DNA of 64,000 bases from JAXLYE01 sp046351595 (GTDB taxonomy: Bacteria; Myxococcota_A; Polyangia; Palsa-1104; JAEUJZ01), in contig JAXLYE010000002.1 in assembly GCA_046351595.1 (NCBI GenBank), positions 1,550,001-1,614,000 on the forward strand, given 5' to 3'. The notes under the pieces were generated by a model. That model had not been told where the DNA came from. It did no database searches and worked only from the letters and a program-made list of their open reading frames with translations. Position numbers and translations under genes: made by a program. Shown here in pieces: positions 1-9,378 of the stretch; position 1 is the stretch's first letter; each line of letters starts with the position of its first letter.

Positions 1-12
1 TTCGGCGCCCGC

Positions 13-1404
<1,392 letters not shown>

Positions 1405-1521
1405 GCGGCGGCGCCCCGGACCCCGGACCTCACTCAAGGGTGCGGGGCCCGGACAGCGACCGGCCAGACCTCCTTTGCCGCGCGCGCCGCGGCCCCAGCC
1501 AAGAGAGCCTCCATAGCCACC

Positions 1522-2451
1522 ATGAGCCACCCGATCCACCCGGCGTCCCCGACGCCCCACCCGACGTCCCTCGCCAGCGCGACCGCCTCGACCTTCACCG
1601 CCGTCGACGAGACGGCCGCGCGCATCCGCGCCTTCCTGCCGCCCGGGGCGCGACCGCGCGTCGCGCTCGTCCTCGGCTCGGGCCTGGGCGCCTATGCCGA
1701 GCAGCTCGAGGGCGCGACCTGTGCGGAGTACGGCGCGCTCGGCCTGCCGCGCTCGGGCGTGCACGGCCACGCCGGCCGCCTGTTCTACGGGCGCAGCCGG
1801 GCTCCCCAAGGCGACGGCGCCGGCCGCGGCGTCGAGATCCTGGCCATGCAGGGCCGCGTCCACGCCTACGAGGGCCACGACCTTTCGACCGTGGTCCTGC
1901 CGGTGCGCGCGCTCATCCGCGCCGGCTGCGAGATCGTGCTCCTGACCAACGCCGCCGGCGGCCTGGGCGAGGGGCTGGTACCGGGCGACCTGGTGCTCAT
2001 CCGCGATCACCTGAACCTGCTCGGCAGCTCGCCGCTGCGCGGCGAGAACGACGAGCGCTTCGGGCCGCGCTTCCCGGACATGACGCAGGTCTATGACCCC
2101 GCGCTGCGCGCGATCGCCGAGCGCACCGCCGCGCGCCTGGGGATGCGGCTGCCGAGCGGCGTCTACGCAGCGGGTCTGGGCCCGCAGTACGAGACCCCGG
2201 CCGAGGTCCGCATGCTCAAGGGGCTGGGCGCCGATCTCGTCGGCATGTCGACGGTGCCCGAGGCCATCGCCGCCCGCCACATGGGCGCGCGCGTGCTCGG
2301 CATCAGCTGTGTCACAAACCTCGCCGCCGGCATCTCGCCGGTGCCGCTGTCGCACGACGAGGTGACCGAGACCGCGGCGCGAGTTCGCGCCGACTTCATC
2401 CGCCTGCTCGACGGCATCCTCGGCGAGCTCGGGGCGACGCTGGGCGCCTGA
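1522..2451 (+). CDS. punA: Purine-nucleoside phosphorylase (trimeric type)
   Basis: Cleaves inosine, guanosine and their deoxy forms with phosphate. Family motifs appear in order: LGSGLG (about residue 50), HGHAGRLFYG, HAYEGHD, TNAAGGL, DHLNLLGSSPLRG, then GLGPQYETPAEVRM and GISCVTNLAAG near the C-terminus. These are the phosphate- and purine-binding segments of PNP family 2. The first roughly 30 residues are Pro/Ser/Thr-rich and probably disordered, so a later start is possible, although ATG 1522 is the only obvious one. It sits 117 nt after thymidine phosphorylase and 44 nt before cytidine deaminase, giving a compact salvage operon. The gene symbol is by family, not by specificity. Confidence 0.94.
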   Translation: MSHPIHPASPTPHPTSLASATASTFTAVDETAARIRAFLPPGARPRVALVLGSGLGAYAEQLEGATCAEYGALGLPRSGVHGHAGRLFYGRSRAPQGDGAGRGVEILAMQGRVHAYEGHDLSTVVLPVRALIRAGCEIVLLTNAAGGLGEGLVPGDLVLIRDHLNLLGSSPLRGENDERFGPRFPDMTQVYDPALRAIAERTAARLGMRLPSGVYAAGLGPQYETPAEVRMLKGLGADLVGMSTVPEAIAARHMGARVLGISCVTNLAAGISPVPLSHDEVTETAARVRADFIRLLDGILGELGATLGA

Positions 2452-2495
2452 CCGGCCCGACCCCGCAGCACGGACCGAGCCCCACAGGGTGAGCC

Positions 2496-3158
2496 ATGGC
2501 CAAGCAGCCTCCCCAAAGCCAACAGACCCCGCAACAGACCCCGCAGCCGGCGTCGCAGCGCACGCCCCCGCGTTCGAGCGCCGCCGTCGAGCCGCGCAGC
2601 GACGGCCCGCGTCCCTCGGCCGCGACCCCGAGCCCGCGGTCCGAGCCGGCCGGCGAAGGCGCGGCGCAGCGCGACCTCATCGACCTCACCACCAGCCAGC
2701 CGCTGCCGCCGGAGCTGCGCGAGCTGGCGCAGCGCGCGCGGGAGGCGCGGGCGCAGGCCTACGCGCCCTACTCGCGCTTCCAGGTCGGCGCCGCCGTGCG
2801 CGACGGCGAGGGCCGCATCTTCACCGGCGCGAACGTCGAGAACGCGTCGTACGGGCTGGCGGTGTGCGCCGAGCGGACCGCGGTGCTCGCCGCGGTGCTC
2901 GCCGGCGCGCGCGAGGTCACGCAGGTCGCGGTGTGCACCAGCCTGTGGCCCCCGGCCGCGCCGTGCGGCATGTGCCGGCAGACGCTGGCCGAGTTCGCGC
3001 ACGACGCCGAGGTGGTGCTGGTCAGCCCGAGCGGCCCGGCGCAGCGCACGCGCCTGTCGGTGCTCCTGCCGCAGGCGTTCCGGCCGCGCGACCTCGAGGC
3101 CTTCGCCGCCCAGAGCGAGGGCAAGCCGCCGTCCTGGACCGGCACGAGGCGGACATGA
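2496..3158 (+). CDS. cdd: Cytidine deaminase with low-complexity N-terminal extension
   Basis: Zinc-dependent hydrolytic deamination of (deoxy)cytidine to (deoxy)uridine. The catalytic pieces of the small tetrameric class are present: NVENASYG, CAE (zinc Cys plus catalytic Glu, about residues 124-126) and PCGMCRQ (two further zinc Cys, about 155-161). The protein is 220 aa, whereas tetrameric Cdd is usually about 130. The extra roughly 70 residues at the N-terminus are Gln/Pro/Ser/Arg-rich and probably unstructured; a start nearer residue 70 cannot be excluded. Its stop overlaps the next start in an ATGA, so translation of the deaminase downstream is probably coupled. Confidence 0.93.
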   Translation: MAKQPPQSQQTPQQTPQPASQRTPPRSSAAVEPRSDGPRPSAATPSPRSEPAGEGAAQRDLIDLTTSQPLPPELRELAQRAREARAQAYAPYSRFQVGAAVRDGEGRIFTGANVENASYGLAVCAERTAVLAAVLAGAREVTQVAVCTSLWPPAAPCGMCRQTLAEFAHDAEVVLVSPSGPAQRTRLSVLLPQAFRPRDLEAFAAQSEGKPPSWTGTRRT

Positions 3159-4531
3159 TCGAGCAGGGCTGGGCCCGCGCGGGCCGCTCGACCCTTGTCC
3201 GCGGCGGCGTGCTGGTCCCGATCGAGCCGGGCGCGGGGTCGGGGCCCGGTGACGTGCTGATCACCGACGGCCGCATCGCCGCGCTCGGGGCCATCGAGCC
3301 GTCGGCGATCCCGCCGCAGACCGAGATCCTCGAGGCGCGCGGCGGCGCGGTGCTGCCCGGGCTGGTGCAGGCGCACGTGCACCTGTGCCAGACGCTGTGC
3401 CGCGGCCAGGCCGACGACCTGCCGCTGCTCGCCTGGCTGCAGCAGCGGCTGTTCCCGTACGAGGCCGCGCTCGACGAGGACGACCTGATGCTGGCGGCGC
3501 AGATCGGGTGCGCCGAGCTGCTCTTGTCCGGGACCACCACGATCCTCGACATGGGCACCGTGCGCCACCAGGACGCGCTCTGCGCCGCGGTCGCGCAGAC
3601 CGGCCTGCGGGCGACGCTGGGCAAGGCGATGATGGACCACCCGGACGTGCCGGGCGGGCTGCGCGAGACGACCGCGGCGTCGCTCGGCGAGTCCGACGCG
3701 GTGTGCCGCCGCTGGCACGGGCACAACGAGGGCCGGCTGCGCTACGCCTACGCGCCGCGCTTCGTCCTGTCGTGCACCGACGCGCTCCTCTGCGGGGTCG
3801 CCGAGCGTGTGCGCGACGTGCCGCCCGACGGCCCGCGCATCCACACCCACGCCGCCGAGCAGCTCGAGGAGATCGCGCTGGTGCGCGCGCGCTACGACCT
3901 CGACAACATCGCGGCGCTCAAGGCGCTCGGCGTCGCCGGTCCGCAGGCGGTGCTCGCGCACTGCGTGCACGTCGAGGGGGCCGAGCTCGGTGCCCTCGCC
4001 GCGAGCGGCGCGCACGTCGCCCACTGCCCGAGCAGCAACCTCAAGCTCGGCTCCGGCCTGGCGCCGGTGGTCGAGCTGCTCGCCGCCGGCGTCAACGTCG
4101 CGCTCGGGGCCGACGGCGCGCCCTGCAACAACCGGCTCGACGGCTTCACCGAGCTGCGGCTGGCGGCGCTCCTGCAGAAGGCGCGGCGCGGGCCGGCGGC
4201 GCTGCCGGCCAGGGAGGCGCTGCGCCTGGCCACGCTCGGCGGCGCGCGGGCGCTCGGGCTCGACACCGAGATCGGCAGCCTCGCGGTCGGCAAGCGCGCG
4301 GACCTCATCGTCGTCGATCGCTCGCGCCCGCACCACCTGCCGCTGTCGCCGCCCGAGTCGGCGCTGACCTACGGCGCCCACGCCACCGACGTGCGCGCGG
4401 TCTTCGTCGAGGGCGAGCTCCTGGTCCGGGACGGCGAGCTCTTGCCGCGCACCGGCCTTGATGTCGAGCGGCTGCGGGCGCTGGCCGACGAGCGCGCGCC
4501 GCGCCTTCTGCGCCGCGCCGGACTGGCCTGA
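3155..4531 (+). CDS. TrzA/MtaD-family amidohydrolase (adenosine-type nucleoside deaminase)
   Basis: A metal-dependent amidohydrolase of the ATZ/TRZ group, whose members deaminate S-adenosylhomocysteine, methylthioadenosine, 5'-deoxyadenosine, guanine or triazines. Metal ligands are visible: HVH in PGLVQAHVHLCQTLCRG (about residues 73-75), HTHAAE (about 230), LAHCVH (about 269) and the Asp of GADGAPCNN (about 318). The 458-aa length is typical. The ATG at 3155 overlaps the cytidine deaminase stop. Coupling to three nucleoside-salvage genes points to a nucleoside or purine-derivative substrate rather than a triazine; the exact substrate is inference. A second, unrelated adenosine deaminase lies at 30264. 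Confidence 0.9.
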   Translation: MIEQGWARAGRSTLVRGGVLVPIEPGAGSGPGDVLITDGRIAALGAIEPSAIPPQTEILEARGGAVLPGLVQAHVHLCQTLCRGQADDLPLLAWLQQRLFPYEAALDEDDLMLAAQIGCAELLLSGTTTILDMGTVRHQDALCAAVAQTGLRATLGKAMMDHPDVPGGLRETTAASLGESDAVCRRWHGHNEGRLRYAYAPRFVLSCTDALLCGVAERVRDVPPDGPRIHTHAAEQLEEIALVRARYDLDNIAALKALGVAGPQAVLAHCVHVEGAELGALAASGAHVAHCPSSNLKLGSGLAPVVELLAAGVNVALGADGAPCNNRLDGFTELRLAALLQKARRGPAALPAREALRLATLGGARALGLDTEIGSLAVGKRADLIVVDRSRPHHLPLSPPESALTYGAHATDVRAVFVEGELLVRDGELLPRTGLDVERLRALADERAPRLLRRAGLA

Positions 4532-4618
4532 TCGGACCGGAGCGGATCGGACCGCGAGCGAAACCACATGCACCCGCGCGGGGCAGGCTCCTGCGCGCTG
4601 AATGGGAGGGCACAAGAC

Positions 4619-5434
4619 ATGCAAGATGTACCTGCCGAGGTGCTGCGGCTGGCCGAGGACCTCAACTCGTACATGCCGCAGCGCAAGGGCGATCGCCGCC
4701 TGGAGAGCACGCGCTACGTCATCTCGATGACGGAGCAGCCGGGCCCGCACGCCACGGTCGTGCAGCGCCTGCGCCTTGCGCCCGACGAGGTCGAGGACGT
4801 GGTCGCCGAGGTGCGCGCCTTCCTGCGCCGCGAGGGCCGCGCCGAGGCGACCTGGGAGATCGGCAACTCCGCCACACCGGGCGACCTGTACCAGCGCCTG
4901 CAGCGGCTGGGCATGGTGCCCTTCGAGCAGGCGCCGCACACGACGGGCATGGTCTTCACCGCCTCGGCCGACGTGCCGCCGGAGTGGAGCCGCGAGCTGC
5001 CCGGCGTCACGGTGACGCTCGTCGAGCGCGACGACCGCGCCGGGTTCCGCCGCGCGCAGCAGGTGTTCTGGGCCTGCTTCGGCTTCCAGCCCGAGACCGA
5101 CGCCGACACGATCCTCGACAAGGACGCGGTCTGCTACGCCTGCTCGCCGCAGTGGCTGCGCTTCGTCGCGTGGCAGGACGGGGAGCCGCTGGCCGTCGGG
5201 GACGCGGCGCTGACGCCGGCGGGCGTGGTGCTGTGCGGCGGCGCCACGCTGCCCGCGCACCGCGGTCGCGGCCTGTACCGCGTTCTGCTCGCGGCCCGCC
5301 TGCGCGAGGCGCTCCGGCGCGGGACGCCGCGGCTGATCACGCAGGCCGGCAGGATGTCGCAGCCGATCCTGGCGCGCCTGGGCTTCCGCGCCGTCGCGTC
5401 GAACGACATCCTGTACGACCGGCAGGCGCTGTAG
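4619..5434 (+). CDS. GNAT-family N-acetyltransferase
   Basis: Acyl-CoA-dependent acetyltransferase of unknown substrate. The C-terminal half carries the GNAT acetyl-CoA pyrophosphate loop (LPAHRGRGLYRVLL, about residues 211-224) and the usual terminal segment (PILARLGFRAVASNDILYDR). The N-terminal 120 residues are probably a second, degenerate GNAT-like or accessory lobe. The start at 4619 is chosen over ATG 4568 because GGGAGGG (4604-4610) sits about 8 nt upstream. It follows the salvage cluster on the same strand after an 87-nt gap, so it may or may not share the transcript. Confidence 0.8.
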   Translation: MQDVPAEVLRLAEDLNSYMPQRKGDRRLESTRYVISMTEQPGPHATVVQRLRLAPDEVEDVVAEVRAFLRREGRAEATWEIGNSATPGDLYQRLQRLGMVPFEQAPHTTGMVFTASADVPPEWSRELPGVTVTLVERDDRAGFRRAQQVFWACFGFQPETDADTILDKDAVCYACSPQWLRFVAWQDGEPLAVGDAALTPAGVVLCGGATLPAHRGRGLYRVLLAARLREALRRGTPRLITQAGRMSQPILARLGFRAVASNDILYDRQAL

Positions 5435-5476
5435 CCGCGGGCGCCGCCGCTCCCGACAGCGCCCCGGGCCCGTCCG

Positions 5477-5971
5477 TCACTGCACCGCCAGCGGGATCGG
5501 CTCGACGGGCAGCGGGTTGTGGTCGATGAGCAGCCCGCTCTGGCACACGAGCGTGACCGTGTCGCCGCGCGACAGGCCCTGCAGGTCGAAGCGCAGGTTG
5601 ATCTCGCGCACGCCGCCGGGCTGCACCGCGAAGGTGCCGGCGCCGCCGCCGGGCAGTCGCGGCCGCAGGCCCTGCGCCGTCGACAGGAAGAAGGCGTCGC
5701 GCTGGATCTGCATCTGGCCGCCGGTGTGGTTGTAGACCTCGAAGGTCAGCGTGCCGCCGCGGGCGTCCTTGAGGAGGATGCGCGCGGAGCCGGCGATCAC
5801 GAGCTCGGCGCGCTGCGGCACGAGCTGCGAGCCGGCGACACAGCCCGAGGCCGCGAGCACCGGCCCCGCGACAAGGAGCGCCGCGAAGAGCGCGCGCCGG
5901 GCGAGCGGGCGCACCGAGGCAGGGCAGGGGCCGGGCGAGAGGGAGCACTGCGGGGGCCGCGACATCGACAT
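5477..5971 (-). CDS. Predicted lipoprotein, unknown function
   Basis: A 164-aa exported protein. The N-terminus has a basic and hydrophobic signal segment ending in a lipobox (LAASGC), so it is probably acylated and anchored in a membrane. The mature part is a small beta-rich domain with no recognised catalytic motif. The start at 5971 has a GGAGA ribosome site a few nt upstream on the minus strand; a TTG at 5992 is an alternative. It lies 37 nt downstream of the cyclase-like gene on the same strand and is probably co-transcribed with it. Confidence 0.7.
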   Translation of the reverse strand: MSMSRPPQCSLSPGPCPASVRPLARRALFAALLVAGPVLAASGCVAGSQLVPQRAELVIAGSARILLKDARGGTLTFEVYNHTGGQMQIQRDAFFLSTAQGLRPRLPGGGAGTFAVQPGGVREINLRFDLQGLSRGDTVTLVCQSGLLIDHNPLPVEPIPLAVQ

Positions 5972-6008
5972 GGCGTCTCCACGAGGTTGCAAGAGGGTCG
6001 GGCGACCG

Positions 6009-8153
6009 CTACACCGGCCGGGTCGCTCCCGACGAAGAAGGCGAGGGCGGCGGGGGCGGCGCGGGCGCTGCGGGCTCTGCGGGCGGTGCAGGCGGTAGCG
6101 GCGCCGCGGCGACGGCGACCGCCGACGCGTCCGCCGCGACCGGCGCCGGCTCGACCCGCGTCAGCCGCGCGATCGAGATCGGCAGCGGCAGCCCCTTGAC
6201 CGCCAGCGAGAAGCGCGGGCCCAGGCGCACGCTCGCCCCGAGCTCGGCGGCGGCGCGCTCGCCCAGGTCGCCCGGCAGCACCACGTCGCCGGGGTGGGCC
6301 TCGCGCAGGAGCCGCGCCGCCACAAGCAGCGGCACGCCGTAGTAGTCGAGGCGGCCGTTCTGGGTCAGGAGCGCGCACGGCCCGCTGTACAGGCCGACGC
6401 GCAGCGACAGCGGCTGCAGCTCGGGGCGCTCCTCGCGCAGCTCGGCGACGGCGAGCTGGGCCGCGGCCCCGGCGCGCGCGGCGGCCAGCGGGTCCCGGAA
6501 CACGGCGCAGGCCCCGTCGCGGTCCGCGCGGATCAGCGCGCCGCCCTCGCGCTCGATGCAGGCGCGCAGCTTGTGGCGGTGGCTCTCGACCCGCGCGTAC
6601 GTCGGCCCGTCCCCGAGCTGCGCGCAGATCTCGGTGGTGCCGGCGAGCTCGCTCAGCCACAGCGTCAGCGGCGGCACCGCCATCGCGACGCCGGGCGCGA
6701 GCAGCTGGTCCGGAAGGTGCTCGCGGAACAGCGGGTGCGCGGTGACCTCGTGCGCCAGCACCGCGTCGGTCCTGCGCTCGGTGCGCTCGATGGTGAGGTG
6801 GCGGGCGGGCGAGAGGTTGTGGCTGATCTCGAGCGTGCCGCCCACCGCCACCTCGACGCTCGCCGGCCAGATCCCGGGCCGGCCGTCGTCGCCCGCCGCA
6901 GCCGCCCCCGCGTCCCCGGCGCCGACGGTGAGCTCGGCCTTCTGCGGGCCCAGCGTGCTGACCCGCAGCTGGCCGCGCAGGCCGCCGCGCACGACCACCG
7001 CGTAGTCCCCGGGCTCGGTCGGCGCCGGCAGCGAGATGCGCGACTCGGGCTTTAGCACGAGCTGGGTCAGCACGTGCGGAAGCTGGCTCGGCCCCGGCCC
7101 GCTGTAGGCGCCCGCGGGCACCGGCCGCAGCGCCGCCGAGGGGCGGAAGGTGACCTCGACGTTCGTCGCGAGGTCCACCGCGAACCCGATGTCGCACAGC
7201 TCGCAGCGCGTGGCCACCGGCAGCTCGCGCAGCTGCCAAAGGCGCGCCGTCGGCAGGCGGCAGCTCGGGCAGGTGACGTCCCAGCAGAGCGAGAGGAGCC
7301 CGTGCCCGGCCGCGAGAAGGAGCAGCCGCAGCGTCGCCTCGGGAGCCAGCTCGAGCGCGGTCGCGACCTGGGTCGGCGCCAGCGCCTCGACCTCCAGCGC
7401 GTCGAGGCCGCGCAGGTAGCTGGTCAGGCGCGCCACGTGCTCACGCTCGGTGGCGTCGAGCCGCGCCGCGACCTCGGCCTGCGCGCGCGAGAGCGCCGGC
7501 TCGCTGAGCAGCGGCGGTTTGAGCAGGCGGTTTGTGCCGCGCAAAAGCTCCGCGTCGGCCTGCGCGACCGTCCGCGACAGGTGCCACAGCACGACCTGCG
7601 CATAGATGTGCAGCACCGGCGCGAGCGCCGGCACCCGCGGCGTCATCGACAGCTCGATCGCCAGCCTGGTGCCCGACAGGAGCGGCGTCAGCGCGAAGCG
7701 CAGCTGCGTGCCCTCGATCGGCCCCTGCTTCATCGCCCGCCGCAGGCACAGCTGGGTCGGCACCGTCCACTCGGGCGGCAGCTCGGTGAAGGCCGGCCCG
7801 CGGCGCGCGAGCGGCCGCAGCTCCAGGCGCGCCCCGTCCGCGCTGGCCACCGGCGCCGGCGCGAGCGCGGGCTGCCCCAGCGCGCGGTACAGCCGCGCCG
7901 TGTCACCGAGCAGCGCAAAGAGCGCCCGGGGCGGCGCAGCACACTGGAGCTCCCGTCTGAGGACGATGGCGGGCAAGGGATCCTCGTACGTTATCAGGCT
8001 AAGAGAACTGCCCCGTGTCCGTAAAGGGCGTGCATCCGGCGGGCGGTGGGGGCGGCCCCAGCTGACCGGGGGATCGGACCGGGGGACCGGACCCGGGGAC
8101 CGGGGCGCAGCGCCGGGGTGGCGACAAAACTGAAGTCGGTGCGGCCCGATCAT
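6009..8153 (-). CDS. DUF5939 / degenerate class III nucleotidyl cyclase-like protein
   Basis: Three regions can be seen. First is an SRPBCC/START-like N-terminal part. The middle is DUF5939-like, with two CxxC pairs (CPSC near 7270 and CELC near 7200, a probable zinc ribbon) followed by a VEVTFRPS-like strand. The C-terminal part resembles a class III cyclase catalytic domain (about 6670-6230). In active cyclases the first metal-binding Asp lies in an FTDIxGST-type motif; here the equivalent is LWLSELAGTTE (6630-6665), with Ser at that position. The second Asp may remain (RADRDGACAVF). It is therefore probably a sensor or pseudo-cyclase rather than a cAMP synthase. A Pro/Ala tail ends the protein. 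The start is uncertain: recognisable protein begins near 7990, but the first in-frame ATG is 8153, across a G-rich tract. Confidence 0.75.
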   Translation of the reverse strand: MIGPHRLQFCRHPGAAPRSPGPVPRSDPPVSWGRPHRPPDARPLRTRGSSLSLITYEDPLPAIVLRRELQCAAPPRALFALLGDTARLYRALGQPALAPAPVASADGARLELRPLARRGPAFTELPPEWTVPTQLCLRRAMKQGPIEGTQLRFALTPLLSGTRLAIELSMTPRVPALAPVLHIYAQVVLWHLSRTVAQADAELLRGTNRLLKPPLLSEPALSRAQAEVAARLDATEREHVARLTSYLRGLDALEVEALAPTQVATALELAPEATLRLLLLAAGHGLLSLCWDVTCPSCRLPTARLWQLRELPVATRCELCDIGFAVDLATNVEVTFRPSAALRPVPAGAYSGPGPSQLPHVLTQLVLKPESRISLPAPTEPGDYAVVVRGGLRGQLRVSTLGPQKAELTVGAGDAGAAAAGDDGRPGIWPASVEVAVGGTLEISHNLSPARHLTIERTERRTDAVLAHEVTAHPLFREHLPDQLLAPGVAMAVPPLTLWLSELAGTTEICAQLGDGPTYARVESHRHKLRACIEREGGALIRADRDGACAVFRDPLAAARAGAAAQLAVAELREERPELQPLSLRVGLYSGPCALLTQNGRLDYYGVPLLVAARLLREAHPGDVVLPGDLGERAAAELGASVRLGPRFSLAVKGLPLPISIARLTRVEPAPVAADASAVAVAAAPLPPAPPAEPAAPAPPPPPSPSSSGATRPV
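8057..8106 (+). repeat. G-run repeat, possible quadruplex
   Basis: Four or more runs of four or five G occur within about 45 nt (pattern gaccGGGGGatc, gaccGGGGGacc, cccGGGGacc, GGGGcg). The units are imperfect tandem copies. The tract lies between the divergently oriented cyclase-like gene and the first RRM gene and obscures the start of the former. Confidence 0.6.
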
Positions 8154-8298
8154 GATAAAACCGACGCAGGTCCCGTTCGCCTCATCTCGGTTCTCTGCGT
8201 CGCTGCTTTCGTGTCGGCCGCGTTCGAGTCTCAGTGAGAGCAGCCCACGGCGGCCTCTGAGGACGGCAGCGCCGTCCACGCGACGCAAGGAGACGAAG

Positions 8299-8670
8299 AT
8301 GAGCAAGCGACTGTATGTTGGAAACCTCTCGTACAACACGACGGAGGAGGATCTGCGCGAGCACTTCCTCCAGTCGGGCTCTGTCGACGAGGTGAAGATC
8401 ATGATGGACCGCGACACCGGTCGCCCCCGCGGCTTCGCGTTCGTCGAGATGAGCTCGGACCAGGAGGCGCGTGACGCGATCTCCCAGCTGAACGGCCGCG
8501 AGCTCGACGGTCGCTCGCTCAAGATCAACGAGGCGCAGGAGCGCAGCGGTGGCGGCGGCGGCGGCGGTGGCGGCGGCGGCTTCCGCTCGGGTGGCGGCGG
8601 CGGCGGCGGCGGCTTCCGCTCGGGTGGCGGCGGCGGCGGCGGTGGTGGCGGCGGCCGCGGCCGCTGGTAG
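8299..8670 (+). CDS. RRM RNA-binding protein with Gly-rich tail
   Basis: A single RNA-recognition motif (about residues 4-78) with RNP2 LYVGNL (5-10) and RNP1 RGFAFVEM (44-51), followed by a tail made almost only of Gly with FRSGG repeats and a GRGRW end. The architecture matches the small bacterial Rbp proteins (cyanobacteria and myxobacteria, often cold-responsive), which bind mRNA. The start at 8299 has a strong AAGGAGA site (8287-8293). The region back to the 8150s is a possible leader of about 140 nt containing an ACGGC/GCCGT hairpin just before the ribosome site, which could allow post-transcriptional control. A second RRM gene follows 213 nt downstream. Confidence 0.93.
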   Translation: MSKRLYVGNLSYNTTEEDLREHFLQSGSVDEVKIMMDRDTGRPRGFAFVEMSSDQEARDAISQLNGRELDGRSLKINEAQERSGGGGGGGGGGGFRSGGGGGGGGFRSGGGGGGGGGGGRGRW

Positions 8671-8883
8671 GCTCCTGCTCAGCCGGACGACAGCAGCTAG
8701 CGTCGGCGTTCACGGCGACGGTCGGCGACGGCGTCCGGCCGCTTGAGCCGATCCGGGCTACCGCAGCGGCACGACCAAGCTCCGGGCCGCGGGCCGGGGG
8801 CCCGGACCTCTCTCCTTCAAACCCTTCGCACGGCGCTCTCGCCCGCCAGCTGGCGGGACGAGCTGCGCAGATGGTGGACACAC

Positions 8884-9354
8884 ATGAGCTTTGGAGGACC
8901 TTCGGGCGGCAAGCGCCAGCGTGAGGCGAACCGCGACCGCAAGAAGAAGGACAAGGAAGATCGCCTGCGCCGCAACCGCGCCATGCGCGGCCAGGGCAGC
9001 GGCGGGGACAACTTTGAGCTGGGCGAGGTCGAGCGCCTGCCCGAGGTCAAGCTCGAGGACATCATCGTCTCGGGCGTGGCGCCGCGCGGGCCCAAGGGCT
9101 CGACCGGACCGACCAAACTCTTTGTCGGCGGGCTGAGCTGGGACACCGACGGCGCGCAGCTGCGCGAGGCGTTCAGCCGCTTCGGGCCGCTCGTCGAGGC
9201 CACCGTGGTCGCCGATCGCGACACCGGTCGCTCGCGCGGCTTCGGCTTTGTCACCTTCGAGAAGCCGCAGGACGCAGCGACCGCGGCCCGACAGATGGAC
9301 GGCTCCGAGCTCGACGGGCGCACGCTGCGCGTCAACCCGGCCGACCGCGGCTGA
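8884..9354 (+). CDS. RRM RNA-binding protein with basic N-terminal extension
   Basis: A 156-aa protein. Residues 1-40 are Lys/Arg/Glu-rich and probably disordered. One RRM follows at about 78-153, with RNP2 LFVGGL (79-84) and RNP1 RGFGFVTF (118-125). Unlike its neighbour it has no Gly-rich tail; the charged region is at the N-terminus instead. An in-frame start at 8743 exists, but the sequence before 8884 does not look coding. The tandem arrangement of two differently built RRM proteins suggests an old duplication followed by domain change. Confidence 0.9.
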   Translation: MSFGGPSGGKRQREANRDRKKKDKEDRLRRNRAMRGQGSGGDNFELGEVERLPEVKLEDIIVSGVAPRGPKGSTGPTKLFVGGLSWDTDGAQLREAFSRFGPLVEATVVADRDTGRSRGFGFVTFEKPQDAATAARQMDGSELDGRTLRVNPADRG

Positions 9355-9378
9355 CGCCCTGCAGACTCCGGGGCGGGT

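Noticed and set aside
2768..5260. Long minus-strand open frame opposite the salvage genes
   Set aside because: An antisense shadow produced by high GC; Arg/Ala-rich without domains, while the plus strand encodes known enzymes.
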